From assembly GCF_003439925.1 (NCBI RefSeq), contig NZ_QQRR01000003.1, positions 239,547-303,546 of the forward strand: DNA of 64,000 nt, written 5' to 3'. The position numbers and the translations under genes are program-made. Source of the DNA: Haloprofundus halophilus (lineage in GTDB: Archaea > Halobacteriota > Halobacteria > Halobacteriales > Haloferacaceae). Every line of letters begins with the position of its first letter. Position 1 is the first letter of the stretch. A model generated the notes under the pieces. That model had not been told where the DNA came from. It searched no databases and was given only the letters and a program-made list of their open reading frames with translations. Shown in pieces: positions 7,804 to 16,559 of the stretch.

Positions 7804-8979
7804 ATGATAGAACGAAGCACAGTTCCACTCGCACGACGCGTCGACAGGGTCGACGAGACGATGATCCGGACGATGTACGACCTCGCCGAGCAGCGGTCGG
7901 GCGACCTCGTCCGGCTGGAGATCGGGGAACCCGACTTCGACACGCCCGAACACATCGTCGAGGCGGCGGCGGAGGCGGCTCGGGGCGGCGCAACCCACTA
8001 CACGCACAACGCGGGAATCCCCGCGCTCCGCGAGGCCATCGCCGAGAAGATGGAACGCGACCACGACCTGGCGGTCGACCCGAACCAGGTGGTCGCGGCC
8101 GCGGGTGCGACGGAGGCGCTGTACCTCACGCTACTGACCACCGCCGAGCGCGGTGACGAGGTCGTCCTTCCGACGCCGGCGTGGCCGCAGTACCGCCTCC
8201 AGATTCAGCTCGCGGGGGCGACGCCCGTCGAGGTGGGGCTCTCGGCGGCCGACGATTTCGACCTCGACGTCGACCGCGTCGTCGACGCCATCGGAGACGA
8301 CACCGCCTGCGTCATCCTGAACTCGCCGTCGAATCCGACGAGCCAGGTGTACGACCCCGAGGCGGTCGAAGCCGTCGTCGACGCGGCGGCCGCCCACGAC
8401 GCGGTCGTCGTCCTCGACGAAGTGTACGCGAGCCTCGACTTCGGGGGCGACGGACGGAGTCTCGCCGCCGACCTCGACGCCAACAACGTCGTCGTCATCA
8501 ACGCCTGTTCGAAGCAGTATGCGATGACCGGGTGGCGCCTCGGCTGGCTCGTCGCTCCCGAACACCTGGCGAGAGGGGCCATCAAGCTCCACCCCGGCAC
8601 GTCGTCGTGTCCGTCGAGCCTCTCACAGCACGGTGCCGTAGCTGCGCTCACGGGACCGCAGGACGAGGCCGAGGCGATGTTCGAGGCGTTTCGGGAGCGA
8701 CGGGACTACGTCAGAGAGCGCGTCGACTCGATTCCCTCGGTCTCCTGTCCCGCTCCCGACGGCGGGTTCTACGCCTTCCTCGACGTGAGCGCGCTGGAGG
8801 GGACGAGCTTCGAGATAGCCGAGCGACTCCTCGAAGAGCACGGCGTCGTAACCGTTCCGGGCGAGGGGTTCGGTGCCGGCGGACAGGGCTCCATCCGGGT
8901 GAGTTTCGCGAGCAGCCTCGCAGAGTTAGAGGAAGGATTCGACCGAATCGAGCGGTTCGTCCGCGACGAACTGGCCTGA
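7804..8979 (+). CDS. Class I/II PLP-dependent aminotransferase
   Basis: This 391-residue fold-type I aminotransferase has the expected landmarks: a substrate-lid segment EIGEPDFDTPEHI, NSPSNPTSQVY, the cofactor Asp in VVVLDEVYASLDF, the Schiff-base Lys237 in NACSKQYAMTGWR, and the carboxylate-binding Arg near GSIRVSFA. The family transfers amino groups between amino acids and 2-oxo acids. The sequence resembles AspC/AlaT-like enzymes, but substrate cannot be assigned. It stands alone between a uspA gene and a 475-bp gene-free stretch. Confidence 0.92.
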   Translation: MIERSTVPLARRVDRVDETMIRTMYDLAEQRSGDLVRLEIGEPDFDTPEHIVEAAAEAARGGATHYTHNAGIPALREAIAEKMERDHDLAVDPNQVVAAAGATEALYLTLLTTAERGDEVVLPTPAWPQYRLQIQLAGATPVEVGLSAADDFDLDVDRVVDAIGDDTACVILNSPSNPTSQVYDPEAVEAVVDAAAAHDAVVVLDEVYASLDFGGDGRSLAADLDANNVVVINACSKQYAMTGWRLGWLVAPEHLARGAIKLHPGTSSCPSSLSQHGAVAALTGPQDEAEAMFEAFRERRDYVRERVDSIPSVSCPAPDGGFYAFLDVSALEGTSFEIAERLLEEHGVVTVPGEGFGAGGQGSIRVSFASSLAELEEGFDRIERFVRDELA

Positions 8980-9454
8980 CCCGTTTCGAGAGCGTTCCGT
9001 TCGCGTCCGTCGACGGGTAGCTATCGACGCGTACTCGGTTACGGAGTCGGAGAGTGACCCATTCAGTTCAGAAGTCTGAGTTTATTCCATGATATTAATA
9101 TAAAATTGTAAACCAAATATTTATGCTGTCTCAAGATATTTAGGGTGTCGAGTTACTACTGGGCAAGATGTAGTTCGTCGGGCGACCGTGCGATTCGAGG
9201 AGCGAGACCGACCGCCGCGCAGTGGGTTACCGAATGAATGCCGAGTGCACAGTTCACGCTCATGGAGGGGCTGGGTCACTTCCCGATGACGGAGAGATCT
9301 GACTGCTTCACCGAGTACCTCCGACCGGTTCTCACCGAGGTCGTTCGAATCGAGTAGGCGACGCACCTCGAATCCAGACAGACCACCGCACGGAGCACTC
9401 ACAACCGAACGCACACGAACGTTGATTACCGAGGGCGCGAACAGTTCGGTCACG
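8980..9454. other. 475-bp gene-free stretch with an AT-rich block
   Basis: No convincing coding sequence is seen; open frames here lack haloarchaeal codon bias and domain resemblance. The region 9081-9142 is conspicuously AT-rich (attaatataaaattgta, then aaatatttatgc). It looks like one or two promoter elements reading rightward, although the next gene starts 320 bp away. A small RNA or long leader is possible but not shown. Confidence 0.5.
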
Positions 9455-10789
9455 ATGCAGTTTCACCAGACGAGCGTGCTCTTTCGAGACGCGTTCGGCA
9501 CACCGGAGATGCGGGAGATATTCGGCGACGTAGGTTACCTCGAACGGTTTCTCGAAGTCGAGGCCGCGCTCGCACGCGCGCAGGCAGACGTCGGTATCGT
9601 CCCCGAGTCGGCAGCGACCGAGATCACCGAACGGGCATCGCTGGAGTACCTCGACATGGAACGCGTCGCGGCGAACGTCGAGGAGATCGGCCTGTTCACG
9701 ATGAGCATCATCGACGCCTGGAAGGACTCGTTCGGCGACGCAGGCGAGTACATCCACTGGGGGGCGACGAGCCAGGACATCTCCGACACCGCGGTCGTCC
9801 TCCAACTGCGCGACGCCTACGAGCGCTACCGCAGCGACCTCCTCGAGATCCGCGCGACGCTCCGCGACCTCGCCAGCGAACACCGCGACACGCCGATGAT
9901 AGGACGGACGCACTTCGTCCACGCGCTTCCCACCACGTTCGGACTGAAAGCAGCCGTCTGGCTCGAAGAGGTCGAACGACACATCGACCGACTGGACGCC
10001 GCCGCCGAACGGGCGTTCGTCGTCGAGTTCTTCGGCGCGACGGGCACGCTCGCGTCGCTCGAACGGGGCGGCGAGGAAGTCCAGGAGAATCTCGCGGCCG
10101 AACTCGACCTCGTCGTCCCGGACACGCCGTGGTTCGCCGCCCGCGACCGGTTCGCGGAGTTCCTCTCGGTGCTCGCACAGATCGGCAGCGGCCTCTCGAA
10201 AATCGCGCACCAGATTCTGCTGCTCAACCGCCCGGAGTTCGGCGAGGTCTCCGAGAGCATTCCGGAGGGCGAAGTCGGCAGCAGCACGATGCCGCACAAG
10301 CGAAACCCGGTTCGTTCGGAGTTCACCGGGGCACTGGCGAAACTCCTGCGAGCGAACGCGACGGCGATGCTGGAGGCGACCGAGACGTACGACGAGCGCG
10401 ATTTCACGACGTGGTACGTCGAGTTCGCGGTGATTCCCGACTCGGGGCTCTACTTCGGCCGGGTGCTCGAAAACTGCAAGACCGTGCTCACGGACCTCGA
10501 CGTACACCCGGACGGGATGCGGGAGAATCTCGCTCACCACGGGTCACTCGTCGCATCGGAGGCGATAATGATGGCGCTCGCGTCGAAGATCGGCCGCCAG
10601 ACGGCTCACGACGTCGTCCACGAGAACGCGATGCGCGCCATCCAGAGCGACCGAGACCTGCTGGCGTGTCTGCGTGACGACGAGCGAGTGACGGACGCGA
10701 TGACGGACGAAGAACTCGAAGCGGCGGCGGACCCGACGAACTACGTCGGGCTCTCCGCGGAGTTCGTCGACCGAACGCTCCGAGAGTGA
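9455..10789 (+). CDS. Fumarase/aspartase-superfamily lyase (PurB/PcaB-like)
   Basis: This 444-residue protein has all three conserved regions of the superfamily: IHWGATSQDISDTA (C1), the TPMIGRTHFVHALPTTFG segment (C2), and the signature loop GSSTMPHKRNP at about 275-285 (C3). Members are adenylosuccinate lyase, 3-carboxymuconate cycloisomerase and aminocarboxylate lyases that release fumarate. Because it sits among accessory catabolic genes, a catabolic lyase or cycloisomerase is as likely as purine synthesis. ATG 9455 is chosen; a TTG at 9422 would add 11 unconserved residues. Confidence 0.88.
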   Translation: MQFHQTSVLFRDAFGTPEMREIFGDVGYLERFLEVEAALARAQADVGIVPESAATEITERASLEYLDMERVAANVEEIGLFTMSIIDAWKDSFGDAGEYIHWGATSQDISDTAVVLQLRDAYERYRSDLLEIRATLRDLASEHRDTPMIGRTHFVHALPTTFGLKAAVWLEEVERHIDRLDAAAERAFVVEFFGATGTLASLERGGEEVQENLAAELDLVVPDTPWFAARDRFAEFLSVLAQIGSGLSKIAHQILLLNRPEFGEVSESIPEGEVGSSTMPHKRNPVRSEFTGALAKLLRANATAMLEATETYDERDFTTWYVEFAVIPDSGLYFGRVLENCKTVLTDLDVHPDGMRENLAHHGSLVASEAIMMALASKIGRQTAHDVVHENAMRAIQSDRDLLACLRDDERVTDAMTDEELEAAADPTNYVGLSAEFVDRTLRE

Positions 10790-11560
10790 GCAGCTGCGGT
10801 GCTCTCTGCGAGCGCCCCACGGGTGCTCGCTCGCGCCTGTCGAGGCGGACGGCGTACTCGCTGTCACGTGGGGTGCGTCGCCGTCGGTGCCGTCGTCAAC
10901 TCCCGACGGACCGCCGTGAAGCTTGCCGTTCGCGTATGCGGAACAGTTTTCTGAGATAGTCGGGACGCGCGGAATTTGCGAGAGAGCCCCACGCGAGAGA
11001 ACGACACGCTCCGTTCCGAGAACTCGGACGCGGTCGAATCTCTCCGCACCGACATCGTCGAATCCGCGAACCCGAGTGGACCGATTCGACGACCGGGAGT
11101 CGGTAACTGAACTCGGTAGACGGTAGAATAACAACGTTATATTCGTTATTCTCTCCGCGTAGTACGTCAAATCGGGCCCCCTCGCGGTGGAGGAATCGCA
11201 CCGACTGTTCCGCCGGTTGCCACCGGTTCGATTCGAACGTCTGTCGAAGACGCTGTTCGATTCTACGGAACGCAGAACGTCTCGGCCCGACCCCGTCACA
11301 GACAGAGTCGAGCACACGGAAATACGGCGGAAACGATCGCAATCCCCGCTACGACGGGGTGTGATTCCGATTGACTACGTGCAGCGTGAGTAGTTATCGA
11401 GCGGGACCGGGTGTTGACATACCACACCTGACGAAAGAGAAAATCGCACGTACAGAAAAGCGAACCGCAGATGTTACCGTGTGTCAGTATTTTTAGCGTA
11501 GAGTCGGAGAGAGGGGTTTCGGGGTCCGGACGCGAACGTGCGTTCCGTATTGTCGAACAG
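10790..11560. other. 771-bp gene-free stretch
   Basis: No coding region is supported on either strand; the frames that stay open have random-looking composition. The stretch contains an 8-bp perfect inverted repeat (annotated separately), and near 11487-11498 the sequence tcagtatttttagc, which could be a weak promoter or a terminator. It separates the lyase gene from the end of the iclR gene. Confidence 0.5.
11125..11152. promoter_or_regulatory. Perfect inverted repeat, possible operator
   Basis: The arms AGAATAAC (11125-11132) and GTTATTCT (11145-11152) are perfectly complementary around a 12-bp AT-rich spacer containing AACGTT. The arrangement suits a dimeric regulator site. The nearest start codon is not close, so its target is unknown. 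Confidence 0.35.
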
Positions 11561-12328
11561 CTACGAGTAAGCGATGTTGAGTTCGAGTTCGTTAGCGGTG
11601 CCCAGGAGCAGTTTCGGGAGGTCCTCCTCGAACCACTCTCCCTGCATGCGGTGGGAGGGACCCGAAACGCTGAGCGCGCCGATGACGTCCCCGTCGGGTC
11701 CCAACACGGGGACGCCGACGGCGTGAAGCCCCTTGAGATTCTCCTGGCGGTTGAAGCTGTAACCCCGTTCGCGGATCGTCTCCAGTTCGTCGTACAGCCG
11801 TTCCGACTCCGTGATCGTGGACTCGGTGATCGGGTCGAATTCGAGCGCCTCGATGAGTTCGGTGCTCCGCTGTTCGTCCATACTCGCGAGGATAGCCTTG
11901 CCGGCGGAGGTGGCGTGAAGCGGAATGCGACTCCCGATTCCGGGGTCGGTCCGAACGGCGCGCTCGCCGAACGCTCGGTGGATGTACACGCCCTCGCCGT
12001 GCTCTTCGACGATGAACTGCGCGCGTTCGCCCGTCTCATTGGCGATGTCCTCGACTTTCTCTTTGACCATGCCGTGTCCTTGCTGGCGCTGTCTGGCGGA
12101 GTGCCCGATCTCCAGGAACCGCAACCCTGCCTGGTAGCCGTCGGGCGTCTCGGCGACGTATTTCAACTCCTTTAACGTCGAGATGTGACGATGGACGGTA
12201 CTTTTCGCGTACCCGAGGTCGGTGGCTATCTCGGTGATCGTCGCTCCGTCTCGGTCCGCGACGTACTCGATGATGTCGAACATCGTTCTGACCGCTTGCA
12301 CACCCCCGTGTTCGCTTCTCGATGTCAT
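11561..12328 (-). CDS. IclR-family transcriptional regulator
   Basis: This 255-residue regulator has an N-terminal winged helix-turn-helix (about 14-75: ATITEIATDLGYAKSTVHRHISTLKELKYV) and a C-terminal effector-binding IclR domain (about 80-250: IPLHATSAGKAILA, GYSFNRQENLKGLHAVGVPV, LSVSGPSHRM). Members of this family sense small organic acids and control adjacent catabolic genes. It is transcribed divergently from the MmgE/PrpD gene, with 107 bp of shared regulatory DNA holding several GTTC/GAAC-type dyads. It is the best candidate controller of the genes at 12436-18624. Confidence 0.93.
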   Translation of the reverse strand: MTSRSEHGGVQAVRTMFDIIEYVADRDGATITEIATDLGYAKSTVHRHISTLKELKYVAETPDGYQAGLRFLEIGHSARQRQQGHGMVKEKVEDIANETGERAQFIVEEHGEGVYIHRAFGERAVRTDPGIGSRIPLHATSAGKAILASMDEQRSTELIEALEFDPITESTITESERLYDELETIRERGYSFNRQENLKGLHAVGVPVLGPDGDVIGALSVSGPSHRMQGEWFEEDLPKLLLGTANELELNIAYS

Positions 12329-12360
12329 GGTCTAGCGATGCGCATCCACGAACAAATACT

Positions 12361-12428
12361 GTTCGGTATCGCGGAACGCCGTGTCGAAACCGTTCCGAAC
12401 AAACGTTTATCAGGGACTGTCGAACAGT
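12361..12428. promoter_or_regulatory. Divergent iclR / mmgE-prpD control region with dyad operators
   Basis: Three dyads are visible: GTTCGG-5-CGGAAC (12361-12377), GTTCCGAAC (12392-12400) and ACTGTCGAACAGT (12416-12428). A TATA-like aaacgtttatc (12401-12411) lies about 25 nt before ATG 12436, flanked by the last two dyads. Short palindromes with GTTC/GAAC arms fit IclR-family operators. That the adjacent IclR protein binds them is inferred. Confidence 0.45.
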
Positions 12429-12435
12429 AGCCAGT

Positions 12436-13776
12436 ATGGAGACGACGCCACCAGAAGCGAGTCTGGGGAACTTCGTCGCGGAGCTGACGTACGACGACCT
12501 CTCTGGAGAGAGCATCGAGACGATAACCCGAGCGTTCGTCGATACGGTGGGCGTGATGCTCGCGGGGTCGACCGAAGGGGCGGGAAGGAAAGCGACCGAA
12601 TCGAGCGGTATCGAGCCGACGGCCGCCGACGCGGCGACGCTGCTCGGCATCGACGCGGACGCGCCGCCGGACTCGGTCGCGCTCCGAACCGGGACGGCGA
12701 GTCACGCGCTCGACTACGACGACCTCGCGTGGGCGATGAGCGGCCATCCGAGCGTCACGCTCGTTCCTGCCCTCCTCGCGCTCGCCGAGGAGACAGGCGC
12801 GAGCGGACGGGACCTCGTTGCGGCGTACGCGGCCGGATTCGAGGCGGAGTGCGCCGTCGCCGACCCCGTCAGTCCCGACCACTACGAGGCCGGATGGCAC
12901 GCCACGGCGACGTTCGGAACGTTCGGCGCGGCGGCGGCGGCGGCGCATCTCCTCGGGTTGGACGAGGTCGAGGTGTCGCAGGCGCTCAACATCGCCGCGT
13001 CGATGCCGTCGGGACTCAAGCGGAACTTCGGGTCGATGACCAAGCCGCTGCACGCCGGACTCTGCTCTCGGTCCGGCGTGACCGCGGCCCGCCTCGCGGC
13101 CGACGGGTTCACCGCAGACGCGGCGGCGATAAGCGGCGAGCGGGGGTTCTGGGACCTCTACGGAGAAGGCGGACCCGAGCAGTTCGCCGAGCCCGACTAC
13201 GAGGCGTTGCAGGAGCGGGGTATCCACATCAAAGCGTACCCCTGCTGTTACTTCACACACGCCGCTATCGCTGCAGCGCAGGCGCTCGTCGAGGAAGGTG
13301 TCGACCCCGAGACGATCGAGCAGGTGACTGTCACCGCATCGGCGGGCGCGGGCGACGCGCTCCACCACGCCGACCCAGACACTGGTCTCGAAGCGAAGTT
13401 CTCGATGCAGTACGCCGTCGCCAGCGCGCTCGTCCGCGAGAGGGTCAGTCTCTCGACGTTCCGCGACGACGCCATCGAAAATCCGGCGGTTCAGGCGGTC
13501 CGCGAACGCGTCGAGTTCGTCGTCGACGAGGACATGGCGTACGACTCCCACGAGGCGTCAGTCCGTATCGTCACCGAGGACGGAACGTACGAGCGCCACC
13601 AGGAGAACCCGCCGGGGACTCACGACGACCCCCTCACGGACGACGAGCTCCGGGCGAAGTTCGAGGAGTGCGCCGGCACCGTCCTGTCGGAAACGGACGT
13701 CGACCGGCTGTACGACGTGCTCTCGACGCTCCCGGCGCAGGAGGATGTCGCCTCGGCGGTCCGGGTCGACCACTGA
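12436..13776 (+). CDS. MmgE/PrpD family protein
   Basis: This 446-residue protein belongs to the family of 2-methylcitrate dehydratase, cis-aconitate decarboxylase and related isomerases or dehydratases. Family segments are SHALDYDDLAWAMSGHPS near the N-terminus, MPSGLKRNFGSMTKPLHAG in the middle (Lys/His active-site region), and IHIKAYPCCYFTHAAI. The small C-terminal lid domain follows KFSMQYAVASAL. It would act on a branched dicarboxylate or tricarboxylate in the cytoplasm. ATG 12436 fits the promoter spacing. Its divergent IclR neighbour suggests induction by the pathway substrate. Confidence 0.9.
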   Translation: METTPPEASLGNFVAELTYDDLSGESIETITRAFVDTVGVMLAGSTEGAGRKATESSGIEPTAADAATLLGIDADAPPDSVALRTGTASHALDYDDLAWAMSGHPSVTLVPALLALAEETGASGRDLVAAYAAGFEAECAVADPVSPDHYEAGWHATATFGTFGAAAAAAHLLGLDEVEVSQALNIAASMPSGLKRNFGSMTKPLHAGLCSRSGVTAARLAADGFTADAAAISGERGFWDLYGEGGPEQFAEPDYEALQERGIHIKAYPCCYFTHAAIAAAQALVEEGVDPETIEQVTVTASAGAGDALHHADPDTGLEAKFSMQYAVASALVRERVSLSTFRDDAIENPAVQAVRERVEFVVDEDMAYDSHEASVRIVTEDGTYERHQENPPGTHDDPLTDDELRAKFEECAGTVLSETDVDRLYDVLSTLPAQEDVASAVRVDH

Positions 13777-13934
13777 ACCGGGACGGGACGCCGAAACGGC
13801 GTCTCGCACGGTTCGCCGTTCGCCCCGAAACTCGTTCCCACGTGGCGCGGCACCTCCGACAGAGTTCGGGTTCGGGGGACAGTCTGTCACGAAGTAGTGA
13901 AAACCTTGATTAGGAGTCGACTCGAGCGTCACGT

Positions 13935-14369
13935 ATGAAGCGTGTTATCATGCCAGTCGACGCCGAACCGGAACGACTCGACGGACAGCTCGCCACGCTC
14001 GACAGGCTGTTCGACCGCGCCGACGTCGAAGTCACGGTGCTCTACGTTTACGAGGAGATAGATTCCCCGGCGGACGAGGCGGGGAAGACGGTGATCGAGT
14101 CGATAAACGAGAACATCGAGTCGCTTCGGGACGCCCCCGATACGGTCGAACGCGCCGGGGCGAGGTTGGCCGACGACGGCGTGGAAGCGGACGTGTTGAC
14201 GACGGTCGGCGAACCCAAACAGGCCATCCAGGACGTGGCCGAGGAGATCGACGCCGACGTGATTCTCATCGGGAACTCGAGGCGGACGCCGGTCGGGAAG
14301 GCCGTTTTCGGAAGCGTCACGCAGGGTATCATCCTCGAAGGGGACCGCCCGGTTCTCGTCGCCAACTGA
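13935..14369 (+). CDS. Universal stress protein (UspA family)
   Basis: This 144-residue single UspA domain begins KRVIMPVDAEPERLDGQLATL and carries the nucleotide-binding loop LIGNSRRTPVGKAVFGSVTQGII near the C-terminus. It is likely an ATP-binding stress protein. Only 2 bp separate its stop from the SDR gene start, so the two are probably cotranscribed and it may be a regulatory accessory of the catabolic genes. Confidence 0.92.
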   Translation: MKRVIMPVDAEPERLDGQLATLDRLFDRADVEVTVLYVYEEIDSPADEAGKTVIESINENIESLRDAPDTVERAGARLADDGVEADVLTTVGEPKQAIQDVAEEIDADVILIGNSRRTPVGKAVFGSVTQGIILEGDRPVLVAN

Positions 14370-14371
14370 CG

Positions 14372-15178
14372 ATGGATCTGGAACTCACCGACAAGCGGGC
14401 GCTACTGTTCGCCGCCAGCAAGGGACTCGGTCGGGCCGCCGCGGCGGAACTCGCCCGGGAGGGCGCGCAGGTGGCGGTCGCCTCCCGGGACCCCGACAAC
14501 CTCGCGGACGCGAAAGACTACATCGTCGAGGCGGCGGGCGTCGACGACGACGACGTCCGAACGTACGCGTGCGACCTCACCGACCCGACCGACGTCGAAC
14601 AGACGGTCGAGGCCGCGGCGACCGACCTCGGCGGTCTCGACGTACTGGTGACGAACCACGGCGGCCCGCCGGTCCAACCCATCGACGAGACGGATATCGA
14701 GACGTTGGACCGGACGTACGAACTCGTCGTCCGAAGCACCGTCGTCGCGCTCCGGGCCGCGCTCCCGCACCTCGTCGAGGGGGACGGGGAGGCGTCGGTC
14801 GTGAACATCGTCTCGGCGACGGCCGCGGAGCCGATGGCCGGCGACGTGCTCCAAGCGGCGTTCCGACCGGGAATCTACGCACTCTCGAAGAGTCTCGCCG
14901 AGGAGTACGGACCGCGAGGCGTTCGGGTCAACTGCGCCTGTCCCCGCGGGATCGTCACCGACCGCCTCGAGGACAAGATAGAGCTCCTGGCCGACCGAGA
15001 GGATATCTCCGTCGAAGCGGCGAGGGAGCGCCGGGCCGAGGAGCTTCCGGTCCGGAAACTCGGGGAACCGGAGTCGTTCGGCCGAGCCGTGGCCTTCCTC
15101 GCGTCGCCGGCGGCCGACTTCGTCACCGGCGAGACGCTCGCACTCGACGGCGGCTGGCTCGACGGCATGTCGCCGTAG
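14372..15178 (+). CDS. SDR-family oxidoreductase with altered active site
   Basis: This 268-residue Rossmann protein has the NAD(P) loop AASKGLGRAAAAELA (about 14-26), NHGG in place of NNAG, and the C-terminal block FLASPAADFVTGETLALDGGW. The catalytic Ser148 is present. At the exact positions expected for Tyr (Ser+13) and Lys (Tyr+4), Gln161 and Arg165 are found. It falls in an SDR subgroup with degenerate YxxxK whose chemistry is unclear; it may be a weak reductase or a non-canonical dehydrogenase. It is coupled to the upstream uspA gene and precedes acyl-CoA-processing genes. Confidence 0.88.
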   Translation: MDLELTDKRALLFAASKGLGRAAAAELAREGAQVAVASRDPDNLADAKDYIVEAAGVDDDDVRTYACDLTDPTDVEQTVEAAATDLGGLDVLVTNHGGPPVQPIDETDIETLDRTYELVVRSTVVALRAALPHLVEGDGEASVVNIVSATAAEPMAGDVLQAAFRPGIYALSKSLAEEYGPRGVRVNCACPRGIVTDRLEDKIELLADREDISVEAARERRAEELPVRKLGEPESFGRAVAFLASPAADFVTGETLALDGGWLDGMSP

Positions 15179-15287
15179 CTCCCCGGTCCGCCGTCCGCCG
15201 AGCCGTTCGTCGGAAGGGAAGTCGTAACCGGTCAATCGTTCGGGAACCCCAATACGCTTAATGTCCCCTTCGAGTATATGGTAACTG

Positions 15288-16490
15288 ATGTCAGGCTATT
15301 TCGCCAGTGAACTGGCGCTGTCTCCCAGACAGCAGGCCGTTCGGGAAGAGATTCGGTCGGTGTGCCGCGAGTTCGACGACGCCTACTGGCGCGAACGGGA
15401 CGCCGAAGGGGAGTATCCCCACGAGTTCGTCGACGCTCTCGCCGAGGACGGCTGGCTCGGAATCCTCCTCCCGGAGGAGTACGGCGGCAAAGGCTACGGA
15501 ACCGAAGAGACGGTGGCGATGATGTACGAGATCGCCAGAAGCGGCGCCGGCTTCAGCGGCGCACAGACGGTCCACGCGGCCATCTACAACTCGGCACCGC
15601 TCGTCAAGTACGGCAGCGACGAACTCAAGGAGGATTTGCTCCCGCGCGTCGCCAGCGGCGAGGCGTGGATCCAGTGTTTCAGCCTCACCGAACCGACGGC
15701 CGGGTCGGAGTCGACCGCGATGACGACTCGCGCCGAGCGCGAGGGCGACGAGTACGTCGTCAACGGCGAGAAGCTCTGGACATCCCGAATCGACGTGAGC
15801 GACTACCTCGTGTTGGCCGCACGAACGACGCCCTACGACGAGGTCGAGAAGAAGACGAAGGGCGTCTCGCTGTTCCTCGTCGACATCGAGCGGGGAATCG
15901 ACGAGGGGAGCATCCAGTTAGAGGAGATAGAGAAGACCGTCAGCGGCGTCGTCAGCTCCTTCCGCGTCACCTACGACGACCTCCGCATCCCAGCCGACCA
16001 GCTAATCGGCGTCGAGGACGAGGGGTTCTACCAAGTTCTCGACGGGCTCAACGAGGAGCGGTTGGTCATCGCCGCCGAGGCGATCGGACTCGGCGAACTC
16101 GCTATCGAGAAGGGCGTCGACTACGCGAACGAGCGCGAGGTGTTCGACCGCCCCATCGGGAAGAATCAGGCGGTCCAACACCCGCTGGCCGCGGCGTTCG
16201 CCCGCGTGCAGGCCGCAAAGCAGTTCACCTTCGACGCGGCGAAACGAACGGACGACGACCGGAAAGCCGTCGGGGCGCGGGCGAACGCCGCGAAGTACCT
16301 CGCCGCGGACGCGACGTTCGAGGCCGCCGACGCCGCCGTGCAGGCCCACGGCGGACGGGGCGTCGCCCGCGAGTACGACGTCGAACGATACCTGCGCGAG
16401 GCGCGACTCACGCGCTTAGTTCCCATCACGCAGGAACTGGCGCTGAACTACCTCGGGGAGAACGTGCTCGACCTCCCCCGGTCGTTCTGA
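15288..16490 (+). CDS. Acyl-CoA dehydrogenase
   Basis: This 400-residue FAD enzyme has the acyl-CoA dehydrogenase architecture: N-terminal helices, a beta domain with CFSLTEPTAGSES and GEKLWTSRIDVSDYLVLAA, and a C-terminal helical bundle with AVQHPLAAAFARVQA and QAHGGRGVAREYDVERYLREARLTRL. It should desaturate an acyl-CoA and pass electrons to ETF. In the segment that normally reads IYEGT(S/N)EIQ, this protein has VPITQEL, so the usual catalytic Glu position holds Pro. The base may come from elsewhere, as in isovaleryl-CoA dehydrogenase. MaoC hydratase and CoA-transferase genes follow. Confidence 0.92.
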   Translation: MSGYFASELALSPRQQAVREEIRSVCREFDDAYWRERDAEGEYPHEFVDALAEDGWLGILLPEEYGGKGYGTEETVAMMYEIARSGAGFSGAQTVHAAIYNSAPLVKYGSDELKEDLLPRVASGEAWIQCFSLTEPTAGSESTAMTTRAEREGDEYVVNGEKLWTSRIDVSDYLVLAARTTPYDEVEKKTKGVSLFLVDIERGIDEGSIQLEEIEKTVSGVVSSFRVTYDDLRIPADQLIGVEDEGFYQVLDGLNEERLVIAAEAIGLGELAIEKGVDYANEREVFDRPIGKNQAVQHPLAAAFARVQAAKQFTFDAAKRTDDDRKAVGARANAAKYLAADATFEAADAAVQAHGGRGVAREYDVERYLREARLTRLVPITQELALNYLGENVLDLPRSF

Positions 16491-16559
16491 GAGCGAAACC
16501 GAGCGACGAGACGCGAGACGACGAACACCGCACGAGACCACAGGAAACACCACACGACA

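Noticed and set aside
9332..10540. 402-codon frame antisense to the PurB/PcaB-like lyase
   Set aside because: The lyase signature GSSTMPHKRNP is on the plus strand; the antisense product lacks any motif.
10544..11342. Overlapping minus-strand open frames in the 771-bp spacer
   Set aside because: Arg/Ser-rich sequences without codon bias, domains or promoters; not supported as genes or clear pseudogenes.
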